Notes under the pieces: model-generated
What the model was told of the DNA's origin: nothing
Database searches by the model: none
What the model saw: only the letters and a program-made list of their open reading frames with translations
NCBI RefSeq assembly: GCF_014647515.1
Contig: NZ_BMPI01000027.1
Span: 41,219-89,033, forward strand
Length of the DNA stretch: 47,815 nt
Direction: 5' to 3'
From: Dactylosporangium sucinum
Lineage (GTDB): Bacteria > Actinomycetota > Actinomycetes > Mycobacteriales > Micromonosporaceae
In this document: positions 25,228 through 35,696 of the stretch, piece by piece
Layout: every line of letters begins with the position of its first letter
Numbering within the stretch: the first letter of the stretch is position 1
Translations under genes and position numbers: made by a program

Positions 25228-25871
25228 AGCCGGTAGCCCTTGCCGACGACGGTCTCGATGAGCGGCGGCGCGCCCAGCTTGCGCCGCAGCCGGGCCAGGG
25301 TGACCGAGACGACGTTGCTGAACGGGTCGGCGTTGGCGTCCCAGACGTGTTCGAGGAGGTCCTCGGCGCTCACCACGGCTCCGTCGGCGGCGACGAGCAT
25401 CTCCAGCACGCCGAACTCCTTGCGGGTCAGCGACAGCGGCTGGCCCGCCCGGCTGGCCCGGTGCCGGGCCCGGTCGACGGTGAGGTCCCCGCGGTGCACG
25501 ACCGGCGGCGCGGACGGCGCGCGGCGAGCGAGGGCCCGCACCCGGGCGACCAGCTCGTGGAACGCGAACGGCTTGCCGAGGTAGTCGTCGGCGCCGAGCT
25601 CCAGCCCGTCGACCCGGTCGTCGACCCCGGCCGCGGCGGTCAGCATGAGGATGCGCGCGCCGTCGCCGGCGGCGAGCGACCGGCACACCTGGTCGCCGTG
25701 GACGACCGGCAGGTCCCGGTCGAGCACGACGACGTCGTACTCGGTCTCGGCGGCCCGGGCGAGCGCCGCCGCGCCGTCGTGCACCACGTCGACCGCCAGG
25801 CCGGCGTCACGCAGCCCCTCGCCGATCCGCTCGGCCAGCGTCGCGTGGTCCTCGACCACCAGCACCCGCAT
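25224..25871 (-). CDS. OmpR-family response regulator, module 1
   Basis: A 215-residue regulator. The receiver domain has acidic pocket E7-D8, phospho-acceptor D51 and K100; the winged-helix DNA-binding domain (about 120-215) ends in RLRRKLGAPPLIETVVGKGYRL. The ATG start has no clear ribosome site, and CACAAT lies 7 bp upstream, so it may be leaderless. It is closely similar to the second regulator at 33161, including its DNA-binding region, and is divergent from the lipoprotein operon it probably controls. Confidence 0.93.
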   Translation of the reverse strand: MRVLVVEDHATLAERIGEGLRDAGLAVDVVHDGAAALARAAETEYDVVVLDRDLPVVHGDQVCRSLAAGDGARILMLTAAAGVDDRVDGLELGADDYLGKPFAFHELVARVRALARRAPSAPPVVHRGDLTVDRARHRASRAGQPLSLTRKEFGVLEMLVAADGAVVSAEDLLEHVWDANADPFSNVVSVTLARLRRKLGAPPLIETVVGKGYRL

Positions 25872-25916
25872 GCCGACATTGTGCGCCACCCGAGATGACA
25901 TCGGTCCGACACGAGC

Positions 25917-25934
25917 GGTAGCGCCCGTGTCACC
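25917..25934 (+). promoter_or_regulatory. Candidate response-regulator box, module 1
   Basis: GGTAGCGCCCGTGTCACC lies between the divergent regulator and lipoprotein genes. It matches TGTAACGCCCGTGTAACC at 33121-33138, in the equivalent gap of the mirror module, at 15 of 18 positions. The half-sites GTA(A/G)C and GT(A/C)AC are 11 bp apart, the spacing used by OmpR-family dimers. Confidence 0.7.
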
Positions 25935-25958
25935 GGCCCGCGCGTACACCTGAGGGTC

Positions 25959-26672
25959 ATGAGAATCGGACTGCTCACCGCGGCGGCCCTGGCCGCCGCG
26001 GTCGCCGCGGCGCTGACCGCGTGCAGCGGCAGCGAACCGCCAGGCGTGCCGACCCTCGGCGCGACCGGCCAGTCGTCGCCACCGCCGGCCACCGGCGGCT
26101 GCCTGAACGCGGCGGACGGCCTGAACCTGATGACCGGCGGCGACCACAAGACCGAGGGCGGAGGCGGCGGAGGCGAGGAGCTGGGCTACCAGCCGACCTG
26201 CGCCGGGACGACCGGCGACGCGCGCAAGAACGCGCTGCACGCCGCGGCCGAGTGCATCCGGCAGCACGGCATCCCGACGTACAAGGACCCGGTGCTGACC
26301 GAGGACGGCCACGTGTACACCGACGCGCGCAGCCTCCACGAGGCCGACGAGAACACCATCCGGGCCGCGGCGGACGCCTGCCACGACCTCATCGTCACCG
26401 CGCAGCTCGTGCCCGACGGGCAGGCCCCGGCGCCGCCGAAGCTGGTCGAGGCCGGGGTGAAGTCCGCCCGGTGCATGCGGGCCAACGGCCTGCCCAACTT
26501 CCGCGACCCGACCGCCAACGACCTGTTCACGCCCGGCCACGGGTTCGGGATGCACCCCGAGGACCTGCCCGGCGACAAGGACGACCCGACGGTCAAGCAC
26601 GCGATGGAGACGTGCCGGCCGCTCCTCGACGACGAGGCCCGGGTCTCCAGCCTGGGGAGCCTGGCGGCATGA
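25959..26672 (+). CDS. Hypothetical lipoprotein with duplicated paired-Cys motif, module 1
   Basis: A 237-residue secreted lipoprotein with signal and lipobox ALTAC (C22). After a Gly-rich linker come two related units: CIRQHGIPTYKDP (C99) with a later Cys at 141, and CMRANGLPNFRDPT (C172) with a later Cys at 219. Each pair is probably a disulfide. Two more cysteines are at 48 and 81. The same double motif occurs in the lipoprotein of the mirror module (32559-33074). It is the first gene of an operon with adaptor, ATPase and permease, linked by an ATGA overlap. It might be a ligand-presenting or sensing partner of the exporter; the function is unknown. Confidence 0.85.
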   Translation: MRIGLLTAAALAAAVAAALTACSGSEPPGVPTLGATGQSSPPPATGGCLNAADGLNLMTGGDHKTEGGGGGGEELGYQPTCAGTTGDARKNALHAAAECIRQHGIPTYKDPVLTEDGHVYTDARSLHEADENTIRAAADACHDLIVTAQLVPDGQAPAPPKLVEAGVKSARCMRANGLPNFRDPTANDLFTPGHGFGMHPEDLPGDKDDPTVKHAMETCRPLLDDEARVSSLGSLAA

Positions 26673-27726
26673 GGCGGCGGACGCTCATCGCGGCCACCGC
26701 CACGGCGGCGGTCGCCGCGACCGGGGGCTGGCTCACGTGGCGCCTGCCCGGCGCGCCGGTCCCGGCCGCCGCCGAGGTGCCGACCACGACCGCGAAGGTG
26801 ACCCGGACCGACCTGTCCACCAGCAGCCAGGTGTCGGGCGCGCTGGGGTACCTCGGCGACTACAGCGTCGTCTCCCAGGGCGCCGGCGGCACGCTCACCG
26901 CGCTGCCCGAGCCGGGGAAGGTGATCGGCCGCAACGAGCCGGTGTACGAGGTGGACAACCGGCCGGTGCGGCTCTTCTACGCCGGCCGCCCGGCGTTCCG
27001 CCCGTTCGAGGCCGGGATGACCTCCGGGCTCGACGTGCGGGCGCTGGAGGAGAACCTCGCGGCCCTGGGTCACCTGGCGTCGGCCGACAACCGGTTCACG
27101 GCGGCGACCGCCACCGCGATCCGGCGCTGGCAGCGGGCGACCGGGCAGGCCGTCACCGGCCGGGTCGAGCTCGGCGCGGTGACGTTCCAGCCGGGCCCGA
27201 TCCGGGTCACGGCCGTCGCCGCCAAGCTCGGCACCCCGGCCGGCGGCGGGGAGCCCCTGCTCACCGCGACGTCGACGACGGCCGTCGTCACGATCACCGT
27301 GCCGGCCGGGCAGACGTACCTCGTGCGCGCCGGCGACCGGGTGACCGTGACGCTGCCCGACCGCCGGAAGGTGCCGGGCAAGGTCGCCTACCTCTCCCCC
27401 GTCGCCGACCAGCCGCAGCAGCAACAGGATCCCGGCCGCAGCCAGGTGACCGTGCCCGGCATCGTCACCCTCGACGACCCGCAGGTCGGCGCCGGCCTCG
27501 ACCGCGCGCCGGTGCAGGTCAGCATCACCGACGAGACCGTCACCGGCGTGCTCGCGGTGCCGGTCACGGCGCTGGTCGCGCTGGCCGGCGGCGGCTACGG
27601 CGTCTACAAGCGGTCCGGCGCCACCCGCACCCTGGTCGCGGTCACCCCCGGGCTGTTCTCCGCGACGCTGGTCGAGGTCCGCGGCGGCGACCTGCGGGAG
27701 GGCGACGACGTGGAGGTGCCGTCGTC

Positions 27727-27730
<4 letters not shown>
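26669..27730 (+). CDS. Membrane-fusion protein with peptidoglycan-binding domain, module 1
   Basis: A 353-residue HlyD/MacA-like adaptor. One N-terminal membrane anchor (about 5-25) is followed by a beta-barrel/lipoyl-like region and a PG_binding_1 domain at about 118-160 (LEENLAALGHL...IRRWQRATG). Further beta-barrel segments precede a C-terminal region with GVLAVPVTALVALAGGGYGVY. It has ATGA overlaps with both neighbours. In Gram-positives such adaptors probably connect a MacB-type transporter to the cell wall; here the embedded peptidoglycan-binding repeat supports that. Confidence 0.9.
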
Positions 27731-28415
<685 letters not shown>

Positions 28416-28419
<4 letters not shown>

Positions 28420-29606
28420 GCCTGCGCAGCCGCCTCCGACCGGCCGACGCGATATCCATCGGTACCGCCGGAATCCGCGCCCGGCGGATGCGCTCGACCC
28501 TGTCGGCCCTCGGGATCGCCATCGCCATCGCCGCGCTCGTCGCCGTCCAGGGCGTGGCCGAGTCCTCGAAGCGCCAGCTGCTCGACGAGCTCGGCCGGCA
28601 GGGCAACCTGCTCACCGTCGCGACCGGGCAGACCTTCGACGGCCGGCCCACGCCCCTGCCCCTGACGGCGCAGGCGATGATCGCGCGCATCCCGCCGGTG
28701 CTGTCGACCACGGCGGTCGGCGACATCGACGGCGCCACGGTCCGGCGCACCGACCGCATCCCGCCGCAGAACACCAACGGCATCACCGTCCTGGCGGCGC
28801 AGCCCTCGCTGCCGGCCACGCTCTCGGCGCGGATGGTGCGCGGCACGTACCTCGACCAGGTCGCCGAGCAGTACCCGGAGACCGTCCTCGGCAACGCGGC
28901 GGCGCGCAGCCTCGGCATCGACCGGCTGGACGGGCGGACCCAGGTCTTCATCGCCGGCCGGTACTTCACCGTCGTCGGCATCCTCGACCAGGTCGGCGTC
29001 GCGCCGGAGCTCGACACCGCGGCCCTGATCAGCTTCGGCGTCGCCGACCGCTTGTTCGGCCTGGGCGGCGTGCCCACCCGCATCTACCTGCGGGTACACC
29101 CCGACCAGGTGGCGGCGGTCGCGGCGGTGCTCGGCCCGACCGCATCGCCGGAGAACCCGCGCGACGTGCAGGTCCAGCGCCCCTCCGACGTCCTGCTGGC
29201 CCGCCTGCAGGCGAAGGACGCGTTCGTCGGCCTGTTCCTCGCCCTGGGCGCGATCGCGCTGCTCGTCGCCGGCGTCGGCATCGCGAACATCATGGTGATC
29301 TCGGTGCTCGAACGCCGCGCCGAGATCGGCCTGCGCCGCGCCCTCGGCGCCCGCCGGCGGGACGTGGCCGCCCAGTTCCTGCTCGAGTCGTCGCTGCTTG
29401 CGGTCGTCGGCGGCGTCGCCGGGGTCGCCCTGGGCTGCCTGGCGACGGCGGTCGCGGCCCGGCTGGCCGGCAACCCGGTGGCGATCCCGCCGGAGACGGT
29501 GGCGGCCGGCCTGGCCGCGGCGCTGCTGGTGGGCACGCTCGCCGGGCTGTACCCGGCCGCCCGCGCCTCCCGCCTCCCCCCGGCCGACGCCCTACGCACC
29601 CTGTAG
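28416..29606 (+). CDS. MacB-type ABC permease, module 1
   Basis: A 396-residue permease. Helix 1 near residues 25-50 is followed by a large extracellular domain of about 200 residues (MacB periplasmic core), then three C-terminal helices forming the FtsX domain, with the conserved VISVLERRAEIGLRRALGAR loop and YPAARASRLPPADALRTL ending. It is the last gene of module 1 and converges with its counterpart permease 48 bp away. Confidence 0.94.
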
Positions 29607-29654
29607 GCCCCCGCCGGCGGATCGGATCGGAGCCGACAGGCGAGCCGAACCGCG

Positions 29655-30850
29655 TCAGGGGGAGGACAGGGCCTCTGTCGGGGGCAGGCGGGCCGCCCGG
29701 ACCGCCGGATAGAGGCCCGCTACGCCGCCGATGAGCACCGTGGCGGCGAGTGCGCCGGCCGTCGCCCATCCCGGGACGACGGCCGGCCAGCGTTGGTAGG
29801 TGGCGTACGAGGCCGTCACGGCCACGCCGAGCAGGACGCCGCCCAGGCCGCCGAGTGCCGACAGCAGCAGCGACTCGGTGAGGAACTGCAGGCGGACCTG
29901 GCCGCGGGTGGCGCCCAGCGCCCGGCGCAGGCCGATCTCCGAGCGGCGTTCCAGCACCGAGATGACCATCGTGTTGGCCACGCCGACGCCGCCGACGAGC
30001 AGGGCGACCGCGCCGAGGCCGAGCAGCAGGGCGTTGAGGGTTTCGCCCGCCGCGCGGCGGGCGGCGAGGAGGTCCGAGGGCTTGGAGACGGCGACGGCGC
30101 CCGGCGCGACCGGGTTGGCCGTGGCGGCGAGGACCGCGCGGACGGACTCGACCTGCGGGTCGGCGCACCTGAGGTACACCATGGTCGCGTACCCGTCGAA
30201 GCCCAGTGCCTCGGCGGCGACGTCCCAGCCCACGAGGACGGCGGCGTCCAGCTCGGGGGCGAGCGGGACCGGGTCGAGGACGCCGACGACCGTGAAGCGC
30301 TGCGCGCCGACGAGCAGCGAGGTGAGCGGGCTCGGGCGGCCGACGCCGAGCCGGTCGGCGGCGGACGCGCCGAGGACGGCGGCCGGGTACCGGGCGGTCG
30401 CGCCGTTGAGCCAGGTGCCCTCGCGCACCGTCGCGCCCACGGTCTGCGGCAGGCCCAGCCGGGCGGCGAGCACGACCAGGCCGTTGGTCTCGGCCTTCGG
30501 GATGCGGTCGCTGCGGTACACGCGGGCACCCTCGACCTTGCCGGTGGCCGCGACCGTGGTCACCGGGCCGATCCGGCCGATCATCGGCTCCGCCTCGGCC
30601 GGCAGCGTGGCCCGCCGGCCGAGCAGCGTCTGCCCGGGCGCGACGGTGAGCAGGTTGGTGCCGAGCGCGGCGAGGCGCCGGTCGAGCTGCTCCTGCGACG
30701 AGGACGAGATGCCGACGACGGCGACCATCGCGGCGATGCCGATGGCGATGCCGAGCGCGGAGAGCAGCGCGCGGGCGGGCCGGGTGCGCAGGCCGGCGCC
30801 GCCGACGCGGACGACGTCGGCGGGTGCGAGCCGGGCCGGGGACAGGCGGG

Positions 30851-30854
<4 letters not shown>
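29655..30854 (-). CDS. MacB-type ABC permease, module 2
   Basis: A 399-residue counterpart of the permease at 28416. Helix 1 (about 28-50) is followed by an extracellular core and FtsX-type C-terminal helices with VISVLERRSEIGLRRALGAT and an ending YPAVRAARLPPTEALSSP. ATG 30854 overlaps the ATPase stop. The two permeases are clearly paralogous (same length, same motifs) but diverged in the extracellular core, which suggests different partners or cargoes. Confidence 0.94.
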
Positions 30855-31506
<652 letters not shown>

Positions 31507-31510
<4 letters not shown>

Positions 31511-32562
31511 GCCGGCATCCCCACGGTCAGGCCCTCGCGCAGGCCGTCGCCGGTGACCTCGACCCGGCCGCCGGCGAACAGCCCCGGCTCGACGCGGACG
31601 TAGTGCGTGGTCGCGCCGTCGACGACCTCGACGCCGTAGCCGCCCTCGGCGAGCGCCACGAGCGCCGCGACCGGCACCGTGAGCACGTCCCTGCGGTCGG
31701 CCGCGGTGAACACGACGGTGACCACGGCGGCCTCCAGGCCCGCGGCCGTCGCCGGGTCGGCGAGCGCGACGACGGTCTCGATCCGGGTCTCCGGCGGCGC
31801 GTCCGGGCCGGACGGCTGCTCGACGACGGTCGACACGCGCTCGACCCGGCCGGCGACGGCGCGGCCGTCGGGCAGCCGCACGCCCACCGCGACGCCGGCC
31901 CGGGCGAGCCGCTGCTTCGACACGTCGAGCAGCACGACGATGCGCCGGTCGGTTCCGGTGTACCGCAGGACCTCGTCGCCGCCGCCCGTGGAGCGGTTCA
32001 CCCCGGCCGTCAGGGCGGCGACGCGGATCTCGCCGGGCGCGAACAGCACCCGGCCCAGCTCGACCACCCCGGTCTGCGGCAGGCCGAGGTCCCGCTGCCA
32101 GCGGCGCACGGCGGCGGCGGTGCTCGCCGAGTACCGCGCGTCGGGCGTGAACCCGCCGTGGCCGAGCGCGGCGAGGTTGCTCTCCAGCTGGCGCACGTCG
32201 GCGCCGGTGACGCCCGGGGCGAGCGGGCGGTAGGCGGCGACGTCGCCGTAGAGCAGGACGACGGGCGTGTCGTCGACCCGGTACACCGCCTGGCCCCGGG
32301 TGACGCGGTCGCCGGCGAGCGGCATCCGGGTGACGACGCCGGCGATCCGGCCGGCGAGGCTGGTCTCCGTGCCGTACCCGAGGTTGCCCGCCTGCTCGTA
32401 GGTGTCGACGATGGTCTGCCGGGTCACCTCGGCGGTGGCCGGCGGCCGGCGGGCGCCCGGCGGCGCTCCGGCGTCGCCCCGGAGCCTGAGGCCGCTCGCG
32501 GCCGCGGCGGCGGCCCCCGCCGTGAGCACGCCCATCGCCCACAGCGCGGCCCTGCGCCTCAC
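31507..32562 (-). CDS. Membrane-fusion protein with peptidoglycan-binding domain, module 2
   Basis: A 351-residue HlyD/MacA-like adaptor, the counterpart of 26669-27730. GTG 32562 is chosen because it overlaps the lipoprotein stop (GTGA) and gives VRRRAALWAMG, matching MRRRTLIAATA of the paralogue; GTG 32601 would create a 43-bp overlap. Anchor helix, barrel region and PG_binding_1 (LESNLAALGHGGF...VRRWQRDLG) are in the same order. The ending VTGDGLREGLTVGMPA parallels VRGGDLREGDDVEVPSS. Confidence 0.9.
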
Positions 32563-33074
32563 CGCGACGGGGCGGGTGACCGGCCGCCATGCCGGATGCA
32601 CGCCGCCGCGGCCTCGTCGTACTGCGGGTCGAGCCGCACCGACTCCGGCACGTCCCGGTGCAGGTCGGCCTCCGGGTCGGGGAAGTCCTCGACGCCGTGG
32701 GCGCGCATGCAGCGCGACTCCTCCCGCGCGGCCTCCAGCTTCAGGTTCAGGTCCTCGGGGCTCAGGACGCTCTCGTACTGCCGGCAGGCCGCCATGGCGG
32801 CGGCGAGCACGTCGGCGTCGATCTGGCCCTTGTCGAACCCGCCGCCGACGCGTACCCCACCGTCGGCGCCGACCACCGGGTCGGCCTCCGGCACGCCGTG
32901 CTCACGCATGCAGCGGGCGTGCCGCAGTCCCTGCTCCTGGGCGCTGAGGGTGGTCGTCGCCCGGGGCGTTGCCGAGCCGCTCACGGTCGCCACCGGGTCG
33001 CCTCCGGCCGGGGCCGTGCACCCGGCGAGCGCAGCCGCGAGCAGCAGGGCGGCGATCCGCACTTCTCTCGTCAT
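32559..33074 (-). CDS. Hypothetical lipoprotein with duplicated paired-Cys motif, module 2
   Basis: A 171-residue lipoprotein with signal and lipobox ALAGC (C19), no Gly-rich linker, then two units: CMREHGVPEADP (C55) paired with C97, and CMRAHGVEDFPDPEAD (C122) paired with C159. It is shorter than the module 1 lipoprotein but has the same C-[MI]-R-x-x-G...DP layout. It begins the operon with adaptor, ATPase and permease and is divergent from the second two-component system. The function is unknown. Confidence 0.85.
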   Translation of the reverse strand: MTREVRIAALLLAAALAGCTAPAGGDPVATVSGSATPRATTTLSAQEQGLRHARCMREHGVPEADPVVGADGGVRVGGGFDKGQIDADVLAAAMAACRQYESVLSPEDLNLKLEAAREESRCMRAHGVEDFPDPEADLHRDVPESVRLDPQYDEAAAACIRHGGRSPAPSR

Positions 33075-33098
33075 GGAGTCCAGTGCAGCGGGGAGGGC

Positions 33099-33114
33099 GC
33101 AACGGTACCGTTGC
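33099..33114. promoter_or_regulatory. Perfect 16-bp palindrome before module 2 lipoprotein
   Basis: GCAACGGTACCGTTGC is a perfect inverted repeat 25 bp upstream of the lipoprotein start. It lies next to the shared response-regulator box. Nothing equivalent was seen in the module 1 gap. It could bind an additional regulator. Confidence 0.5.
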
Positions 33115-33120
33115 CGCGTC

Positions 33121-33138
33121 TGTAACGCCCGTGTAACC
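33121..33138 (+). promoter_or_regulatory. Candidate response-regulator box, module 2
   Basis: TGTAACGCCCGTGTAACC contains two TGTAAC direct repeats starting 11 bp apart, the classic OmpR-type spacing. It is nearly the same as the box at 25917-25934. It lies between the divergent module 2 lipoprotein and response-regulator genes, 23 bp from the latter's GTG. Confidence 0.75.
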
Positions 33139-33160
33139 CCTCGTCGCCGAGACTGCGACG

Positions 33161-33811
33161 GTGCGGGTGTTGCTCATCGAGGACGAGGCGGTGCTGGCCG
33201 AGCAGGTCGCCGAGGGCCTGCGGGACCAGGGCATGGCGGTCGACGTGGCGGCCGACGGGCTGGACGGGCTGCACAAGGCGACGGCGAACCGGTACGACGT
33301 CGTGGTGCTGGACCGGGACCTGCCGCTCCTGCACGGCGACCAGGTCTGCACCGCCCTGGCCGCGGCCGACGGCACCGCCCGGGTGCTGATGCTCACCGCG
33401 GCCGGCGAGGCGGCCGACCGGGTCGCCGGCCTGACCCTGGGCGCCGACGACTACCTGCCCAAGCCGTTCGTGTTCGCCGAGCTGGTGCTGCGGGTGCGGG
33501 CCCTGGCCCGGCGGGCGGCCGGCGCACCGCGGGTGCTGCGCCGCGCCGGCCTGACCTTCGACACCGCCCGCCGCGTCGTCACCCGCGACGGCCGCACGAT
33601 CCCGCTGACCACGAAGGAGCTGGCCGTGCTGGAGATCCTCATGACCGCCGACGGCGCCGTGGTCAGCTCCGAGGACCTGCTGGAGCGGGCCTGGGACGAG
33701 CACGCCGACCCGTTCACCGCCACGGTGCGGGTGACGCTCGCCCGGCTGCGCCGCAAGCTCGGCGACCCGCCCCTGATCGAGACGGTGGTGGGAGCGGGGT
33801 ACCGCCTGTGA
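33161..33811 (+). CDS. OmpR-family response regulator, module 2
   Basis: A 216-residue regulator with receiver residues E7-D8, D51 and K101, and a winged-helix domain ending LRRKLGDPPLIETVVGAGYRL. It is very similar to the regulator of module 1. GTG 33161 has no ribosome site; a leaderless start is possible. The stop overlaps the kinase GTG by 4 bp. Confidence 0.93.
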   Translation: MRVLLIEDEAVLAEQVAEGLRDQGMAVDVAADGLDGLHKATANRYDVVVLDRDLPLLHGDQVCTALAAADGTARVLMLTAAGEAADRVAGLTLGADDYLPKPFVFAELVLRVRALARRAAGAPRVLRRAGLTFDTARRVVTRDGRTIPLTTKELAVLEILMTADGAVVSSEDLLERAWDEHADPFTATVRVTLARLRRKLGDPPLIETVVGAGYRL

Positions 33812-34950
33812 GGCACCCGTCGATCCGCCTGCGCCTGACGGTCGTCTACGCGATCGTGCTGGTCGTCGCGTGCGCCGCGCTGCTGGCGCTGAACTACTGG
33901 CTGCTGTACCACAGCCTGTACAACAACATCCACGACCCGACCCCGGCCGAGCTGGCGAAGATGCGCAGCACCCCGCCCGACATCGCCCCCGAGCTGGGCG
34001 AGAAGCTGCGGGCCGTCGACATCGACGCGGCCCGCATCGCCGAGCGGCGCCGCGAGACGCTGCTCGGCACCGCCGGCACGTCCGCGATCGGCCTGCTCGT
34101 CACGGCCGTCGCCGGCCTCGGCATCTCGTGGATCGTCGCCGGCCGCCTGCTCCGCCCGCTGCGCACCCTGACCGCCACCACCCGCCGCATCTCCCAGGAC
34201 CGCCTGGACGAGCGGATCGCGCTGACGGGCCCGCACGACGAGCTGCACGAGCTGGCCGACACGTTCGACGCGATGATCGGCCGCCTGGAGTCGGCGTTCG
34301 CCAGCCAGCGCCGCTTCGTCGCGGACGCCGCCCACGACCTGCGCACTCCCCTGGCGATCGTGCGCACGGGCCTGGAGGTCCAGCTGGCCAAGCGGCAGGC
34401 CACGGTGCCCCAGTGGGAGGAGGTGGCCCGCCGCGCGCTGACGGCGACGTCCCGCGCCGAACGGATGCTGGACGGCCTGCTGGCCCTGGCCCGCAGCGAC
34501 AGCGGCGTGCTGGCGCTCGAGCCGTGCGACCTGGCGCTGGCGGCGGCCACGGCGCTGAGCGCGGTGGACGAGGAGGCCGTGGACCTGACCGTGACGAGCG
34601 ACCTGCGCCCGGCCCCGGTGACGGGCGACCCGGTCCTGCTCGACCGCCTGGCCGCCAACCTGGTCGACAACGCGGTGCGGCACAACCACCCGGGCGGCCG
34701 GGTGTCGGTGTCGACCGGGCCCGCGGGACTCACGGTCCGCAACAGCGGCCCCGCCGTCCCGCCTGAGGACCTGGACCGCCTGTTCGAGCCGTTCCAGCGC
34801 CTGGCCTCGGGCCGCGCCGCCAGCCCCGCGTCGACCGGCCTGGGCCTGGCGATCGTCCGCTCCATCGTGCACGCCCACGCGGGCACCATCACGGCGACCC
34901 CGAACCCGCAAGGCGGCCTGACCGTCACCGTCGCCCTGCCTGCCCGGTGA
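33808..34950 (+). CDS. Sensor histidine kinase, module 2
   Basis: A 380-residue membrane kinase. Helices at about 9-34 and 92-112 flank a short external region of about 55 residues, shorter than in module 1 and without cysteines. HAMP is about 112-165; H176 lies in DAAHDLRTPLAIV, a variant H box (HDLRTP instead of HELRTP). The N box is NLVDNAVRHN and the G box is GLGLAIV. The different sensor length suggests a different signal from module 1. Confidence 0.93.
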   Translation: MRHPSIRLRLTVVYAIVLVVACAALLALNYWLLYHSLYNNIHDPTPAELAKMRSTPPDIAPELGEKLRAVDIDAARIAERRRETLLGTAGTSAIGLLVTAVAGLGISWIVAGRLLRPLRTLTATTRRISQDRLDERIALTGPHDELHELADTFDAMIGRLESAFASQRRFVADAAHDLRTPLAIVRTGLEVQLAKRQATVPQWEEVARRALTATSRAERMLDGLLALARSDSGVLALEPCDLALAAATALSAVDEEAVDLTVTSDLRPAPVTGDPVLLDRLAANLVDNAVRHNHPGGRVSVSTGPAGLTVRNSGPAVPPEDLDRLFEPFQRLASGRAASPASTGLGLAIVRSIVHAHAGTITATPNPQGGLTVTVALPAR

Positions 34951-35045
34951 GCGTCCGCGCGGCATCACCGCGGCCGGCGTCGGTCGTGCCGTCGCGCTGC
35001 CGGTTGACCGGTGGCCGGGCGGGGTGGCAGGTTGAGGAGATTCTG

Positions 35046-35432
35046 GTGCTGCGATGTGAGTTCTCGGCCGGCACGATGCGTTCGCTGCGCAAGCAGCTGC
35101 GGCGTCGTGCGCTGGACTGTGGTCTGAGCGGACGGGTGCTCGACGACTTCGTCGTCGCGGTCAACGAGATCGCCACCAACGCGGTCGTGCACGGCGGCGG
35201 GTCCGGGACGCTGTCGCTGTCGACCGGCGACGGCCAGCTCATCTGCGAGATCTCCGACAACGGGGCCGGGCTGCCGCTCGCCGCGCCGGACGGCGACGGC
35301 GGCGGCGACCTGGTGGCCGAGGCCGGCCGGGGGCTGCACCTGGCGCGCGCCCTGGCCGGCCCGATCACCGTCTCACGCGGCGCCGGGCCCGCCGTGGTCC
35401 GGCTGGTCGCCGATCTTCCGGCGCCTGGCTGA
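35046..35432 (+). CDS. ATP-binding anti-sigma-type kinase (HATPase_c_2)
   Basis: A 128-residue RsbW/SpoIIAB-like ATPase that would bind a sigma factor or phosphorylate a STAS antagonist. The N box is VNEIATNAVVHGG, the G1 box is ISDNGAG and the G2-like region is AGRGLHLARAL. GTG 35046 is preferred over GTG 34947 because GAGGAG lies 6 bp before it and homologous proteins start near this point. It lies 95 bp after the kinase gene. The STAS-REC protein at 35697 is a possible partner. No sigma factor is encoded in the window. Confidence 0.85.
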   Translation: MLRCEFSAGTMRSLRKQLRRRALDCGLSGRVLDDFVVAVNEIATNAVVHGGGSGTLSLSTGDGQLICEISDNGAGLPLAAPDGDGGGDLVAEAGRGLHLARALAGPITVSRGAGPAVVRLVADLPAPG

Positions 35433-35561
35433 CGGCGCGGATCGCGCCGCCGCGCGGCGCCGGCGACGATGGGCGGCGACGGCCAGGCCGAGGTTCAGGG
35501 CCGTGCTGACGAAGGTGAGCGCCGCGGCTGCTGCCTGCGCGTACTCGGTCCATGCGGTCAT
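35373..35561 (-). CDS. Possible small membrane protein
   Basis: A 62-codon frame with one hydrophobic stretch (AAAAALTFVSTALNLGLAVA) followed by an Arg-rich tail, as in small membrane peptides. It overlaps the end of the anti-sigma gene on the opposite strand and has only a weak ribosome site, so it may be chance. The rest of 35433-35696 holds no gene that I can see. Confidence 0.3.
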   Translation of the reverse strand: MTAWTEYAQAAAAALTFVSTALNLGLAVAAHRRRRRAAARSAPSARRRKIGDQPDHGGPGAA

Positions 35562-35696
35562 GGTTGGCAGTGCACGGCACCGGATCGCCGTTCGGCCACA
35601 GGTCCGAACGCATCCGAAGCGGGCCGGCGCCGCCGCGCTCGTGCGGCCGGCCGGGGTTCGGCGTTCGGCGAACCGCCGCCGGAGGGTCCGAACGGG

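Noticed and set aside
29607..29654. Terminator between the convergent permeases
   Set aside because: No convincing stem-loop found in the 48 bp; only short GC matches.
32563..32601. Upstream GTG start of the module 2 adaptor
   Set aside because: It would overlap the lipoprotein by 43 bp; GTG 32562 gives the usual 4-bp overlap and matches the paralogue's N-terminus.
34947..35045. N-terminal extension of the anti-sigma-type kinase from GTG 34947
   Set aside because: The added 33 residues are not domain-like and a good ribosome site precedes GTG 35046.
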